Assembly (NCBI RefSeq): GCF_001612825.1 | Contig: NZ_BDBE01000029.1 | Span: 248,001 to 312,000 of the forward strand | Reading direction: 5' to 3' | Length of the DNA: 64,000 bases | Origin: Nocardia caishijiensis NBRC 108228 | GTDB taxonomy: Bacteria; Actinomycetota; Actinomycetes; Mycobacteriales; Mycobacteriaceae | Shown: positions 25,555-34,628 of the stretch, in pieces | Position numbering within the stretch: position 1 is the stretch's first letter | How the letters are laid out: each line of letters opens with the position of its first letter | The notes under the pieces: generated by a model | Database searches by the model: none | Told to the model about the DNA's origin: nothing | What the model saw: only the letters and a program-made list of their open reading frames with translations | Program-made: the position numbers and the translations under genes

Positions 25555-26427
25555 ATGCTGGAAGTCGCGCACGTGGTCCGCCGGTTCGGTGACAAGGTCG
25601 CGGTCGACGACGTGTCGTTCACGGTGCCGCCGGGGGAGCTCACCGGTTTCGTCGGCGGGAACGGTGCGGGCAAGACCACGACCATGCGGATGATCATGGG
25701 AGTGCTCGCCGTGCAGTCCGGCGAGGTGCGCTGGGACGGACGGCCGGTCACCACCGTCGACCGCCGTTCTTTCGGATACATGCCGGAGGAACGCGGGCTC
25801 TACCCCAAGCAACCGGTGCTCGACCAACTCGTCTACCTGGCGCGATTGCGTGCTGTGCCCGCCGAGGAAGCCAAGGCCCGCGCGCTCGGGCTACTCGAAC
25901 GGTTCGGCTTGGCCGACCGAGGCAAGGACAAACTCGAATCGCTGTCGCTCGGCAATCAGCAGCGGGTGCAGATCGCGGCGGCGGTGATCGCGGAGCCGTC
26001 GGCGCTGATTCTGGACGAACCGTTCTCCGGGCTCGATCCGCTGGCTGTCGACTCGATGGTCGAGCTGTTGCGGGAGTACACCGCGAAGGGCGTCCCGGTG
26101 CTGTTCTCTTCACATCAGCTCGATCTGGTGGAGCGGTTGTGCGATCGGCTCGTCATTCTGTCTGCCGGTCGGGTGGTCGGTCAGGGGTCGGTCGATGAGC
26201 TCCGGTCGGCGGGCGGGGTGCGCTATCGGCTCGTCGTCGACGGTGACGCGGAGTGGCTACGGTCCCGTCCCGACGTTCGATCCGTCGAAATAGACGGTGG
26301 GCGTGCGATTTTCGAGGCGTCGGAGACCGATGCCATCGTGAAAGAGGCGTTGTCGCGTGGATCGGTGCGTGAGTTCACCGAGGTCAGGCCGACCGTGGCC
26401 GATATCTACCGAGAGGTGACGGCGTGA
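25555..26427 (+). CDS. ABC transporter ATP-binding protein (NatA-like)
   Basis: 290 aa from ATG 25555 (GGGGAG 5 bases upstream). Walker A GGNGAGKTTTMR, Q-loop MPEERGLYP, signature LSLGNQQRVQIAAA, Walker B ALILDEPFSGLDP and switch His in LFSSHQLDLVERL. The C-terminal 80 residues form the DUF4162-like regulatory extension of NatA/drug-exporter ATPases. GTGA overlap joins it to the permease gene. The ion or drug transported is unknown. Confidence 0.9.
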   Translation: MLEVAHVVRRFGDKVAVDDVSFTVPPGELTGFVGGNGAGKTTTMRMIMGVLAVQSGEVRWDGRPVTTVDRRSFGYMPEERGLYPKQPVLDQLVYLARLRAVPAEEAKARALGLLERFGLADRGKDKLESLSLGNQQRVQIAAAVIAEPSALILDEPFSGLDPLAVDSMVELLREYTAKGVPVLFSSHQLDLVERLCDRLVILSAGRVVGQGSVDELRSAGGVRYRLVVDGDAEWLRSRPDVRSVEIDGGRAIFEASETDAIVKEALSRGSVREFTEVRPTVADIYREVTA

Positions 26428-27590
26428 ACGGGGTGTGGCGGATCGTTTCCGCGCGCGAGATGGTGGTGAAGCTGCGGGATCGCAATTTCGTGATCTCGAC
26501 GGTGGTGACCATTGTGGCGATCATCGCCTCCGTCGCGGTGAGCGGGTTTCTCGGTAGCAGGCCAGAACGGGTCGATATCGTCGCCACCGGCAACGGGGCG
26601 GGCGAAGTACTGAGCCTGGCCAACGAGCTGGCTGCCCGGTCGGGAACCGATCTCAGTTTCCGCGGGTATCAGGCTGCCGACCGGACCGAGGTCGAGCAGA
26701 GCGTTCGCGACGACGGAGTGGAAGCCGGTCTCGTCCCCACACCCGACGGGTGGGAGCTCATCGGTAACTCCGCCGAGAACGACGACGCGACCACCTACAT
26801 CACCGCCGCCGCACAGCAGCTGGCCTTGGAGCGCAATGCCGCGGATTTCGGGGCGACCATGGAAGACCTCACCCGTGGCGCGCAGGTGAGCTACACGTTG
26901 CTGGACAAGAGCGCGATCGATCCGGGCCTGGCCAAGATCGTGGCGTTCGTCTTCGCCTTCCTCTTCTATCTGGCCTCGGTGCTGTTCGGGATGTCGATCG
27001 CGCAGAGTGTGGTCGAGGAGAAGCAGAACCGCATCGTGGAGATCCTGGCGAGCGCGATCCCGTTGCGGCAATTGCTGATCGGCAAGGTGGTCGGCAACGC
27101 GGCGCTGGCGTTCGGGCAGCTCGTGCTGTTCGTCGGCGCCGGGCTGGGCGGGTTGGTGTTCCTCGGCAAGGCGGACCAGCTGGGCCGGATCGCCGGTGCC
27201 GCGGGGTGGTTCATCGTGTTCTTCGTCGTCGGCTTCCTCGCCCTGGCCAGCCTGTGGGCGGTGGCCGGTTCGCTGTCCACCCGCAGCGAGGACCTGCAGT
27301 CCACCGCCACTCCCCTGTCGATGCTCATCATGATCGTGCTGTTCGCGGGCATCTTCCTCACCGGAACCGCCCGCGTGATCGCCTCCTATGTCCCCATCAC
27401 CTCGATCATCGCCATGCCGAGTCGCCTCGCCGAGGGCACCGCGGCCTGGTGGGAGCCGTTCATCGCGCTGGCGCTGATGGCGGTGGTCACCTACGCGATC
27501 GTCCTCGTGGCCGAGAAGATCTACCGCCGCTCGCTCATGCAGACCCAGGGCCGACTCACCGTCCGCCAGGCCCTCGCGCTGGAGGACTGA
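26424..27590 (+). CDS. ABC-2 type permease (NatB-like)
   Basis: 388 aa from GTG 26424. One N-terminal hydrophobic helix (about residues 23-43), a roughly 130-residue extracytoplasmic domain, then five or six helices (for example IVAFVFAFLFYLASVLF and FIVFFVVGFLALASLWAV). The segment QSVVEEKQNRIVEILASAIP is the conserved coupling region of the NatB/YhaP family. It should form an exporter with the preceding ATPase. Confidence 0.9.
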   Translation: MNGVWRIVSAREMVVKLRDRNFVISTVVTIVAIIASVAVSGFLGSRPERVDIVATGNGAGEVLSLANELAARSGTDLSFRGYQAADRTEVEQSVRDDGVEAGLVPTPDGWELIGNSAENDDATTYITAAAQQLALERNAADFGATMEDLTRGAQVSYTLLDKSAIDPGLAKIVAFVFAFLFYLASVLFGMSIAQSVVEEKQNRIVEILASAIPLRQLLIGKVVGNAALAFGQLVLFVGAGLGGLVFLGKADQLGRIAGAAGWFIVFFVVGFLALASLWAVAGSLSTRSEDLQSTATPLSMLIMIVLFAGIFLTGTARVIASYVPITSIIAMPSRLAEGTAAWWEPFIALALMAVVTYAIVLVAEKIYRRSLMQTQGRLTVRQALALED

Positions 27591-27650
27591 CACGGGGACA
27601 CCGGTCACGTCTCCTTGCGCCCGCGCGCCGGGTGTGGATTGAATGCGGGG

Positions 27651-28835
27651 GTGAGTGTGCGGGAGTTCGATATCTGCGTGGTCGGGTTGGGCCCGGCCGG
27701 GCGGGGGTTGGCGCATCGGGCTGCCGGGGCCGGGTTGCGGGTGGCCGCGGTGGATCCTCGGCCGGAGCGGCTGTTTCCGCCGACGTTCTCGTGCTGGGTG
27801 GACGAGCTGCCGGACTGGCTGCCCGAGAGCGCCGTCGCGCAGCGGATCGCGGCGCCGACGGTGTGGACGAAGACCGAGCACCGCATCGAGCGCGCCTACT
27901 GTGTGCTGTCGAAGGCGGGGTTGCACGCCGCGCTCGCGCTCGACGACGCGACAGTGTTCGCGCAACGCGCCGGGCGGGTCGACCAGCACGAGGTCGAGCT
28001 GGCCGACGGGACCGTGATCTCGGCGGGCACCGTGTTCGACACCCGTGGCCTGCCGACGCTCGGCAAGCGGCGGGCCGCCTCCGCACACGGGATCTTCGTC
28101 GATGCCGCGACCGCCGCGCCGATGGTCGGTGACGGCGAGGGCCTGCTGCTGGATTGGCGTCCGGAGAACGGCGCGGGACCGGACGAGCCGCCGTCGTTCC
28201 TGTACGCGGTGCCGCTCGGGGACGGGACCGTCATCTTCGAGGAGACCAGCCTCGGCCTGCGCGGCGGCATGCCCCAGCACGTCCTGCGCCAACGTACGTT
28301 GAATCGTCTTGCTGCCCACGGCATTCGGTTGCGCGGCGACGAACCGCACGAGGCCGCCCACTACCCGCTCGACCAGCCACCCCCGAAGAAGGGTGCCGCC
28401 GCGGCGATCCCGTTCGGTTCCCGTGGCGGGATGATGCACCCGTGCACCGGCTACAGCGTGGCCGATTCACTCGCCCTCATCGACACCGCCGTGACGGCCG
28501 TGCGACAGGGCACCGACCCGGTCGACGCGCTGTGGCCGTGGCAGGCCCGCGCGGTGTACTGGATGCGGATGCGCGGCCTGTGGGGCCTGGGCCGCCTCAC
28601 CACCGACCAGTCGATCGCCATGTTCGAGGCGTTCTTCACCGAGTCCGAACGCGGCCAGCACGCTCTGCTGTCGGCGCACGCCGACTACACCGCCCTCGGC
28701 GCGGTGCTGTTCAACACCGTCGCCCACACCTGGCCGTTCCGCTGGCGCTACGACCTGGTCGGCTGGACCAACCGCGACCGCTGGGTCGACTACCCGTTCG
28801 TTCCGACCGCCGAGACCGACGAACAGCCGGTCTGA
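27651..28835 (+). CDS. Lycopene cyclase-family flavoprotein
   Basis: About 394 aa from GTG 27651 (GTG 27657 also possible). N-terminal dinucleotide site DICVVGLGPAGRGLAHRAAG; family blocks TFSCWVDELPDW, VFDTRGLPT, FLYAVPLGDGTVIFEETSL (with the active-site F-x-E-E-T), IPFGSRGGMMHPCTGYSVAD, and a C-terminal membrane-contacting segment. Plant/actinobacterial CrtL-type cyclases close beta-ionone rings on lycopene without net redox change. No other carotenoid gene is within the window, so the pathway must be completed elsewhere or the substrate differs. Confidence 0.85.
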   Translation: MSVREFDICVVGLGPAGRGLAHRAAGAGLRVAAVDPRPERLFPPTFSCWVDELPDWLPESAVAQRIAAPTVWTKTEHRIERAYCVLSKAGLHAALALDDATVFAQRAGRVDQHEVELADGTVISAGTVFDTRGLPTLGKRRAASAHGIFVDAATAAPMVGDGEGLLLDWRPENGAGPDEPPSFLYAVPLGDGTVIFEETSLGLRGGMPQHVLRQRTLNRLAAHGIRLRGDEPHEAAHYPLDQPPPKKGAAAAIPFGSRGGMMHPCTGYSVADSLALIDTAVTAVRQGTDPVDALWPWQARAVYWMRMRGLWGLGRLTTDQSIAMFEAFFTESERGQHALLSAHADYTALGAVLFNTVAHTWPFRWRYDLVGWTNRDRWVDYPFVPTAETDEQPV

Positions 28836-28878
28836 CCAGGAGCACCTCGCCGGACGGTCGGCCCGCGAAAGCACCTGC

Positions 28879-29706
28879 TCACGCGGTCTCCGCCGCCTTC
28901 TTGTATCCACGGATGGCCGGGTAGGCGAACACCGCGATCATCCCGACGGTCCACAACACGGTCTTGAGGAGCGGGTCCGCGACCGGTCCGCCGTAGGACA
29001 AGCCCTTCATCGCGTCGATCGCGCAGCTCATCGGCTGGTTGGCGACCACGGTCTGCAGCCAGGTCGGGTAGGCGATGATCGGCACGAAACCGGTGTTGAA
29101 GAACATCAGCAGGGTGTTGAGGATGCCGATCAGGCTGATGAGCATCACGCCCTCGGTGATGGTGGCCAGTGCCGTCACCATCACCGCGAAGCCGAGTCCG
29201 AACAGGATCGGCACGCAGACAAGCGCGATATTGGTCAGCGGGTCCTCCATGAACAGGAAGCCAAGCGGCACCGCCACGAGCAGCACGATCACCGTGGTGA
29301 TGAGAATGCGCAACGCCTCCGCGAGCAGCCGCCCGGTGAGCAGCGACGCCTTGTTCAGCGGCATCGTGTAGAAGCGGCTGAGCAGACCGGACGCCTTCTC
29401 GCGTTTGAAGCCGAGCGCGCTCACCACCGCACCGGTCATCGCCGCGACGAGGGTGAGCAGCGCGGCCTGACCGTAGATGCTCGGTGTCCCGGTCGCCGCG
29501 GTGATGGAGTCACCGAGGACGATGCGGAACATCAGCAGCGTCACGGCCGGGTAGGCGATGGTCTGAATGGTGGTCGACGGGTCGCGCAACCACACCATCA
29601 GCAACCGTTTGGTCTGGATGAGGCTGTGGCTGAACCACACCGACACCGAGCTCTCCGGCTTGGCGTGCACCACGGGCAGCTGAGCCGCCGTCTCCGTTGT
29701 CGTCAT
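28879..29706 (-). CDS. ABC-2 permease of a DrrABC-like exporter (second permease)
   Basis: 275 aa with six hydrophobic segments; N-terminus SLIQTKRLLMVWLRDPSTTI and the coupling segment GFKREKASGLLSRFYTMPLN match the daunorubicin-resistance DrrB/DrrC family. The ATG at 29706 overlaps the stop of the first permease by 4 bp. Such ATPase-permease-permease operons export antibiotics or, in mycobacteria, wall lipids (DrrABC with phthiocerol dimycocerosates). Confidence 0.88.
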   Translation of the reverse strand: MTTTETAAQLPVVHAKPESSVSVWFSHSLIQTKRLLMVWLRDPSTTIQTIAYPAVTLLMFRIVLGDSITAATGTPSIYGQAALLTLVAAMTGAVVSALGFKREKASGLLSRFYTMPLNKASLLTGRLLAEALRILITTVIVLLVAVPLGFLFMEDPLTNIALVCVPILFGLGFAVMVTALATITEGVMLISLIGILNTLLMFFNTGFVPIIAYPTWLQTVVANQPMSCAIDAMKGLSYGGPVADPLLKTVLWTVGMIAVFAYPAIRGYKKAAETA

Positions 29707-30512
29707 GATCGCCTCACACTCGCCCACACCGCCAGTGGGAGGAAAACAACAGCCGCGATGCCGAGCCACACCAGCGACACCCAGGTCCCCGCCCACGACA
29801 GATGGCCCTCGGCCATGTCGCTGAGCGTCTGCGCGAACTGCGAGATCGGCTGGTTGCGGGCGAACCCGCGCGCCCAGGTGGGGAAACTGTTCTCGGGCAC
29901 GAACCCGGTCGACATCATGCCGAAGATCAAAATCGGCAGGGTGAGCGCCTGGCTCAGCGCCTCGGGGTTCTTGGTGAGACTGCCGAGCGCGTCGGCGCCG
30001 AGGGTGAGCACCACACCGACCGCGAGCGCGAACCCGCAGAACGCCAGGGCCTGCACCACCCCGCCGGTGAACCGGAAGCCGATCAGGTACCCGTAGCCGA
30101 CGGTCGCGATCAGCGAGACCACCGACCGCACGAGACCGGCGCAGATGCGCGACAGCAACGGAACCAACGAGCCGATGGGCATGGTCTGCAACCGGGTGCT
30201 CAACCCGGTGAGCGCCTCGAACGCGGCGAGCTGCGCGTTCGACATCATGGTCATCGCCATGGTCTGCAGCACGATGATGGGCATCACGTACTGGGCGTAG
30301 TCGATGCCCTGCACCTTCATCACATAACGCAGCGGCAGGTAGAACGCGACCGTCACCACCAGGGGGGTGAGCACGGCGACGATCAGTTCGCCCTTGGTCG
30401 CCATGGTCCGCACGATGCGACCGGTCAGCGCGCGCCACTGCGCGAAACTACTCTGGTGCACCTGGGGTAGGTCGGCGAACAGACCCTTCGCCGCGGGGGT
30501 CGACACACTCAC
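29703..30512 (-). CDS. ABC-2 permease of a DrrABC-like exporter (first permease)
   Basis: 269 aa from GTG 30512, which shares a base with the stop of the ATPase gene (TAGTG). About six helices, with FEALTGLSTRLQTMPIGSLV as coupling loop and EALSQALTLPILIFGMMSTG near the C-terminal helices. Diverged from the second permease, so the transporter is probably heteromeric. Confidence 0.87.
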   Translation of the reverse strand: MSVSTPAAKGLFADLPQVHQSSFAQWRALTGRIVRTMATKGELIVAVLTPLVVTVAFYLPLRYVMKVQGIDYAQYVMPIIVLQTMAMTMMSNAQLAAFEALTGLSTRLQTMPIGSLVPLLSRICAGLVRSVVSLIATVGYGYLIGFRFTGGVVQALAFCGFALAVGVVLTLGADALGSLTKNPEALSQALTLPILIFGMMSTGFVPENSFPTWARGFARNQPISQFAQTLSDMAEGHLSWAGTWVSLVWLGIAAVVFLPLAVWASVRRS

Positions 30513-31513
30513 TAGTGGCCGCCCGAATGCCCGGTGATCGACAGGAAGACGTCGTCGAGGGACGGGCGGCGCAGGGCGATGTCGGCCAGGTCGACGCCCG
30601 CGTTGTCGAGCCTGCGCAACGCCTCGGCGAGGGTGGCCGCGCCGTCGGGTGCGGGGATGGACAGCTTGTCGGCGCCCGCGATCTCGGCGGCGACGGCGGC
30701 CGGGACGAGGTCCCCGAGGGCCTGTACGGCGGCGGCGATGCGGCTGAGGTCGAGCGGGACGATCTCGCAGTAGCTGCCGCCGGTCTTGGCCTTGAGCTGG
30801 TCGGCGGTGCCTTCGGCGATGACAGTGCCCTTGTCGATGACGATGATGTTGTCGCTGAGCACGTCGGCTTCTTCGAGGTACTGCGTGGTGAGCAGCACGG
30901 TGATGCCCTGGTTCTTCAGCGCCGTCACCAGGTCCCACACGCCCTGACGGCTGCGCGGGTCGAGGCCGGTGGTCGGTTCGTCGAGGAACACCACCTCGGG
31001 GCGGACCACCAGCCCGCAGGCGATGTCGACGCGACGACGCATACCGCCCGAGTAGTTGCGCACGGCCCGTTTACCGGCGCTGACCAGGTCGAATTCCTCG
31101 AGCAGCACCTCGGCCCGCTTGCGGGCGGCCGACTTGGTCAGGCCCATGAGGCGACCGAACAGTTCGAGGTTCTCGCGGCCGGTGAGGTTCTCGTCGAGCG
31201 CGGCGTACTGGCCGGTCATCATGATCGAGCGGCGTACGCCCGCGGCGTCGGTGAGCACGTCGTGCCCGGCGACGACGGCGGTGCCGGAGTCGGGGCGAAG
31301 CAGCGTGGACAGGATCTTGACCGTGGTGGTCTTACCCGCGCCGTTGGGCCCGAGGATGCCGAGCACGCTGGCCTTCTCGGCCTGGAAACTGATGCCTTGC
31401 AGGGCGTGCACGTCGCCGAAGGATTTGCGCACGTCGGAAACGAGCACGGCTGGCTCACCGCCGTGCGACGCGACGCCACCCACGGGCGAATCCACTGAGA
31501 TAGAACTCGGCAT
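30512..31513 (-). CDS. ABC transporter ATP-binding protein (DrrA-like)
   Basis: 333 aa from ATG 31513. Walker A GPNGAGKTTTVKIL, signature YSGGMRRRVDIACGL, Walker B EVVFLDEPTTGLDP, switch LTTQYLEEADVLSD. The C-terminal segment LADIALRRPSLDDVFLSITG is the typical end of DrrA ATPases. First gene of the three-gene exporter operon, divergent from the aldehyde dehydrogenase-like gene with a shared 210-bp promoter region. Confidence 0.93.
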   Translation of the reverse strand: MPSSISVDSPVGGVASHGGEPAVLVSDVRKSFGDVHALQGISFQAEKASVLGILGPNGAGKTTTVKILSTLLRPDSGTAVVAGHDVLTDAAGVRRSIMMTGQYAALDENLTGRENLELFGRLMGLTKSAARKRAEVLLEEFDLVSAGKRAVRNYSGGMRRRVDIACGLVVRPEVVFLDEPTTGLDPRSRQGVWDLVTALKNQGITVLLTTQYLEEADVLSDNIIVIDKGTVIAEGTADQLKAKTGGSYCEIVPLDLSRIAAAVQALGDLVPAAVAAEIAGADKLSIPAPDGAATLAEALRRLDNAGVDLADIALRRPSLDDVFLSITGHSGGH

Positions 31514-31669
31514 CAACTCTCCACCATCGGCCGCAGCGGCGCCGATCGAAGCCGCGCGCCACGGAATTTTCTTCCCGGTAAGTGATCCATACCGTTCGGC
31601 GCGATGTTACCGCTCCGGCGATTTTCCGGGTCGGTACTGAGCAGGCAGGTGGCGATTCCGGCGGATTCC

Positions 31670-31684
31670 TTGTCGCCGCGACAA
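31670..31684. promoter_or_regulatory. Small palindrome in the exporter/ALDH divergent promoter region
   Basis: TTGTCG-CCG-CGACAA is a perfect 6-bp inverted repeat 40 bp before the ALDH-like start. TTGTCG may also act as a -35 element. Possible operator of the double-TetR regulator encoded nearby, but only by position. The rest of 31514-31723 shows nothing else clear. Confidence 0.35.
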
Positions 31685-31723
31685 CACGCCCATACCCTGG
31701 CATCCGGGTAGAGGGAGGTGACC

Positions 31724-33223
31724 ATGGCCGAATCGGCCGCCGCATTGCCGGGCCGTACCGATCTGCTGATGTCGTTCGATCCGCGCACCGGCGAACAACT
31801 CGCGCAATATCCGGTGCAGGGCGGTGCCGAGGTCACGCGCGCGGTCCGCACGGCCAGAGCGACGCAGAACTGGTGGGGTGAACTGGATTTCGGCGAACGC
31901 CGGAGCCAGTTGTTGGAGTGGCGCGGCCATATCGCCAGGCACAGTGGCGAATTGGTCGAGATCCTGCGCGATGAGACCGGTAAACCGGAGGCCGATGCCG
32001 CGCTGGAGGTGATGCTCGCGGTCGAGAATCTGGACTGGGCCGCCCGCAACGCCGAACGCGCACTCGGTCGTCGACGCTTGCGCTCGGGCTGGTTCACCCG
32101 CAACCAGTACGCATCGGTGGGGTATCTACCGCTCGGCGTCGTCGGCGTGCTCGGTGCGTGGAACAACCCGGTGTTCACCCCGATGGGTTCCATCGCCTAC
32201 GCGTTGGCCGCCGGGAACACGGTGGTGTTCAAACCGCACGAGATCACCACCGGCGTCGGCCTCTGGCTGGCTGCGAGCTGGTCGCGCGTGGTGCCGGATC
32301 ATCCGGTGCTGCAAGCCGTTACGGGTGACGCGCGCACCGCGACGGCGCTGTGCGGCGCGGAGCTGGACAAGATCGCCTACGCCGGGCCCGAGGCCGGTGG
32401 CCGCGAGGTGATCGCGCAGTGCGCCCGCTCGCTCACCCCGGTCGTCGTTGAGCACAGCGGCAAGGGCAGCATGATCGTGCACGTCGACGCGGACCTGGAC
32501 GAGGCCGCCGAGGCCGCCGTCTTCGGGGCCATGGCCAATTCCGGTCAGAACGCCACGGGCATCCAGCGCTGTTACGTCGCCGACTCGGTCTTCGACGACT
32601 TCCTCGCCCGGGCCGCGGATCGGGCCGCGAGGCTGCGTCCCGGCGCCGACAATCGCGCCACTTACGGCCCGATGATCAATGCCGACCAGATCGACGTGGT
32701 GCGCACCCAGGTGCGCGATGCCATCGCCCGAGGTGGGCACGCCGTGCTCGGCGGTCTCGACTCGTTCCGCGACCCGTATGTGGAGCCGATCGTGCTGGCC
32801 GAGGTGCCGGAGGAGAGCCTCGCGATCACTGGTGAGGGCATCGGTCCGGTGCTGGTGGTGAACCGGGTCTCGGATCTGGCCGACGCGGTGACCCGGGTGA
32901 ACGCCGCGGGCAACGGGATCGCGGTCACCGTGTTCACCCGCGACATCGTCAGCGCCGAGTTCATCGCCGCCCAGCTGAAAGTCGGTGTGGTGACGGTGAA
33001 TTCGTCGACCGCCTTCACCGGCATCCCGGCGTTGCCGTTCGGCGGGGTCGGCGAGTACGGGCAGGGGCACAGTCACGGCCAGCAGGGCCTGCACGAGTTC
33101 AGCCGGACGATGTCGATCGCGCGCAGGCGCTTCCGCGCGCCGGTGCGGTTGTCGACATTCGATCGCAGGCCGGGCCATCTGCGCCTGGCGAAGGCGGCGT
33201 TCTGGTTACGCCACGGGCGCTGA
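31724..33223 (+). CDS. Aldehyde dehydrogenase-family protein lacking the catalytic cysteine
   Basis: 499 aa from ATG 31724 (GAGGGAGG 6 bases upstream). The fold is complete: VVGVLGAWNNPVFTPMGSIA with oxyanion Asn, FKPHEIT, general-base Glu243 in VVVEHSGKGSMIVH, NAD-contacting EGIGPVLVVNRV and the C-terminal PALPFGGVGEYGQGHSHG. The nucleophile position reads NSGQNATG: where the family has G-Q-x-C, codon 277 (GCC) is Ala. The 34-residue spacing between Glu243 and Ala277 equals that between Glu268 and Cys302 of ALDH2, so the alignment is firm. It cannot work by the standard thioester mechanism. It could be a pseudoenzyme, binding protein or altered catalyst. It ends 18 bp inside the convergent TetR gene. 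Confidence 0.85.
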   Translation: MAESAAALPGRTDLLMSFDPRTGEQLAQYPVQGGAEVTRAVRTARATQNWWGELDFGERRSQLLEWRGHIARHSGELVEILRDETGKPEADAALEVMLAVENLDWAARNAERALGRRRLRSGWFTRNQYASVGYLPLGVVGVLGAWNNPVFTPMGSIAYALAAGNTVVFKPHEITTGVGLWLAASWSRVVPDHPVLQAVTGDARTATALCGAELDKIAYAGPEAGGREVIAQCARSLTPVVVEHSGKGSMIVHVDADLDEAAEAAVFGAMANSGQNATGIQRCYVADSVFDDFLARAADRAARLRPGADNRATYGPMINADQIDVVRTQVRDAIARGGHAVLGGLDSFRDPYVEPIVLAEVPEESLAITGEGIGPVLVVNRVSDLADAVTRVNAAGNGIAVTVFTRDIVSAEFIAAQLKVGVVTVNSSTAFTGIPALPFGGVGEYGQGHSHGQQGLHEFSRTMSIARRRFRAPVRLSTFDRRPGHLRLAKAAFWLRHGR

Positions 33224-34444
33224 CCGCCCGCCCAGCAGCACCGCGCTGGTGAGCGCGCCGAGCCGGGCGAGTTGTTCGGGCCTGGAGTCGAAGCGCAGCA
33301 GCCTGCCGACGTCGATGATCTGGCCGATCGCGGCGTGCACCCGGAACCGCGCCTCGATCGGGTCGCCGTCGAGCAGGTTGGCCCATTCCAGGATGTTCTG
33401 TCGTTGGATCGCGCGCAGCCGATGCTGTTCGGCCTGGGGCAGATTGCTGAATTCGGCGTAGTACACCGGCATGATCTCCGGTGTCGAGAAGGTGAGGCGG
33501 GCGTGCTCGTCGGCGATGCGGCGGGCGGCGTCGCCTCGGTCGGACGACTGGGCGAGTGCCTCGCTGATGGCGACGGCGAGGCGGTCACCCGCACGATGGA
33601 AGGCGGCCGCGAGCAGGTCGGCTTTGCTGTCGAAGTGGCGGTACACACTGGAGGCGTTGATGCCGACGGCGGCACCGATCTCCTCGATGCCCGACTCGTG
33701 GTAGCCGTTGCGGCCGAAGATGCGGATCGCCTCGGTGAGCAGCTGTTCGCGTTTCGAGGTCACCGGCAGCCCACGGTTCTGCTTGTCCGGTTCGGCGGGG
33801 GCGGGCGCGGGCGGCAGCTCGGCACGCACGATGGACCAGGCCATGTCGAGTTGCAGGGCGAGCATGCGGGAATGCGAGAGCGTGGTGCGATGCGCGGCGA
33901 TGCTCGCCAGGGCGCTGAGGGCGCCGACGGCGAGCAGGGTGATGTCCTCGGGGCCCGCGTCCGGCCGCAGTTCGGCGATCGGAGTGGCGACGATCGTCTC
34001 GAGTTCCCGGTAGAACGCGCGGATACGGACCCGGTCCTCGCGCTCGAGGTAGCGGCGTTCCCAGCGGTACAACCCGGCTTCGCGCCGGATGTCGATATTG
34101 TGCTCGGCCACCGCGGTGAGCAGCGCGTCGAGACGGTCAGGCGGGCTCAGCGCCGGGTCGTCGGCGGCTTTCGCCACATCGCGCAACCCACGCGCGCCCT
34201 CTTCGGCGGCCGCGACGAGCAGGGCGTATTTGTTGGCGAAGTGTCGGTAGAGCGCGGGCCCGGAGATGCCGACCTCGGCCGCGATCTCGTCGACGCCGAC
34301 CGGGTAGTAACCGCGTGCGCTGAACGCCCGTGCGGCGGCACGCATGATCTGCATCTTGCGGTCCTTCGGCCTGCGCCGGACCACCTTGGCCTGCGCGGTC
34401 GCCTGCTCGGGGCCGCGGTGGGACTCCCTGCGATCGGCGACCAT
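33206..34444 (-). CDS. Tandem double TetR-family regulator
   Basis: 412 aa, twice the usual TetR size. The first DNA-binding unit is at about residues 30-75 (MRAAARAFSARGYYPVGVDE and AAEVGISGPALYRHFANKYA). A full ligand domain follows, with a charged linker near 215-230, then a second unit at about 235-285 (AIRIFGRNGYHESGIEEIGA and AVGINASSVYRHFDSKADLL) and a second ligand domain. One chain thus mimics a TetR dimer with two different recognition helices. It converges on the ALDH-like gene with an 18-bp overlap and may control that gene and the exporter operon. Confidence 0.92.
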   Translation of the reverse strand: MVADRRESHRGPEQATAQAKVVRRRPKDRKMQIMRAAARAFSARGYYPVGVDEIAAEVGISGPALYRHFANKYALLVAAAEEGARGLRDVAKAADDPALSPPDRLDALLTAVAEHNIDIRREAGLYRWERRYLEREDRVRIRAFYRELETIVATPIAELRPDAGPEDITLLAVGALSALASIAAHRTTLSHSRMLALQLDMAWSIVRAELPPAPAPAEPDKQNRGLPVTSKREQLLTEAIRIFGRNGYHESGIEEIGAAVGINASSVYRHFDSKADLLAAAFHRAGDRLAVAISEALAQSSDRGDAARRIADEHARLTFSTPEIMPVYYAEFSNLPQAEQHRLRAIQRQNILEWANLLDGDPIEARFRVHAAIGQIIDVGRLLRFDSRPEQLARLGALTSAVLLGGRSAPVA

Positions 34445-34516
34445 GTACGTTGCTCACTTCCCGTTGCGCGAACCGTCGTCGACGGCTCGGCGCCGCCCGG
34501 CAACGGCGCTGGACCA

Positions 34517-34532
34517 GTCAACCTAAGTTAAC
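34517..34532. promoter_or_regulatory. Imperfect palindrome upstream of the double-TetR gene
   Basis: GTCAAC-CTAA-GTTAAC has near-matching 6-bp arms and is AT-rich in GC-rich surroundings, 73 bp before the regulator's ATG. It may be its autoregulatory site; slight asymmetry would suit a protein with two different HTH units. Confidence 0.35.
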
Positions 34533-34570
34533 CACAATTCGCAAACGGCGTGAGGAAGTCGGACAAATGC

Positions 34571-34608
34571 GAACCGTCCCGCTCGCACGGATGCGGGCGG
34601 GACGGTTC
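34571..34608 (-). terminator. Terminator of the Ag85-like gene
   Basis: GAACCGTCCCGC (34571-34582) and GCGGGACGGTTC (34597-34608) form a perfect 12-bp stem with a 14-base loop, 21 bp beyond the stop at 34629. On the minus strand the tail is only mildly T-rich (GCATTTGTCC). Confidence 0.75.
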
Positions 34609-34628
34609 GGGCGGAATCGCGGGGAACG

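Noticed and set aside
34517..34535. A fifth IdeR box upstream of the double-TetR gene (contains AACCTAA-like sequence)
   Set aside because: Only about 8 of 19 positions match and the palindrome centre differs.
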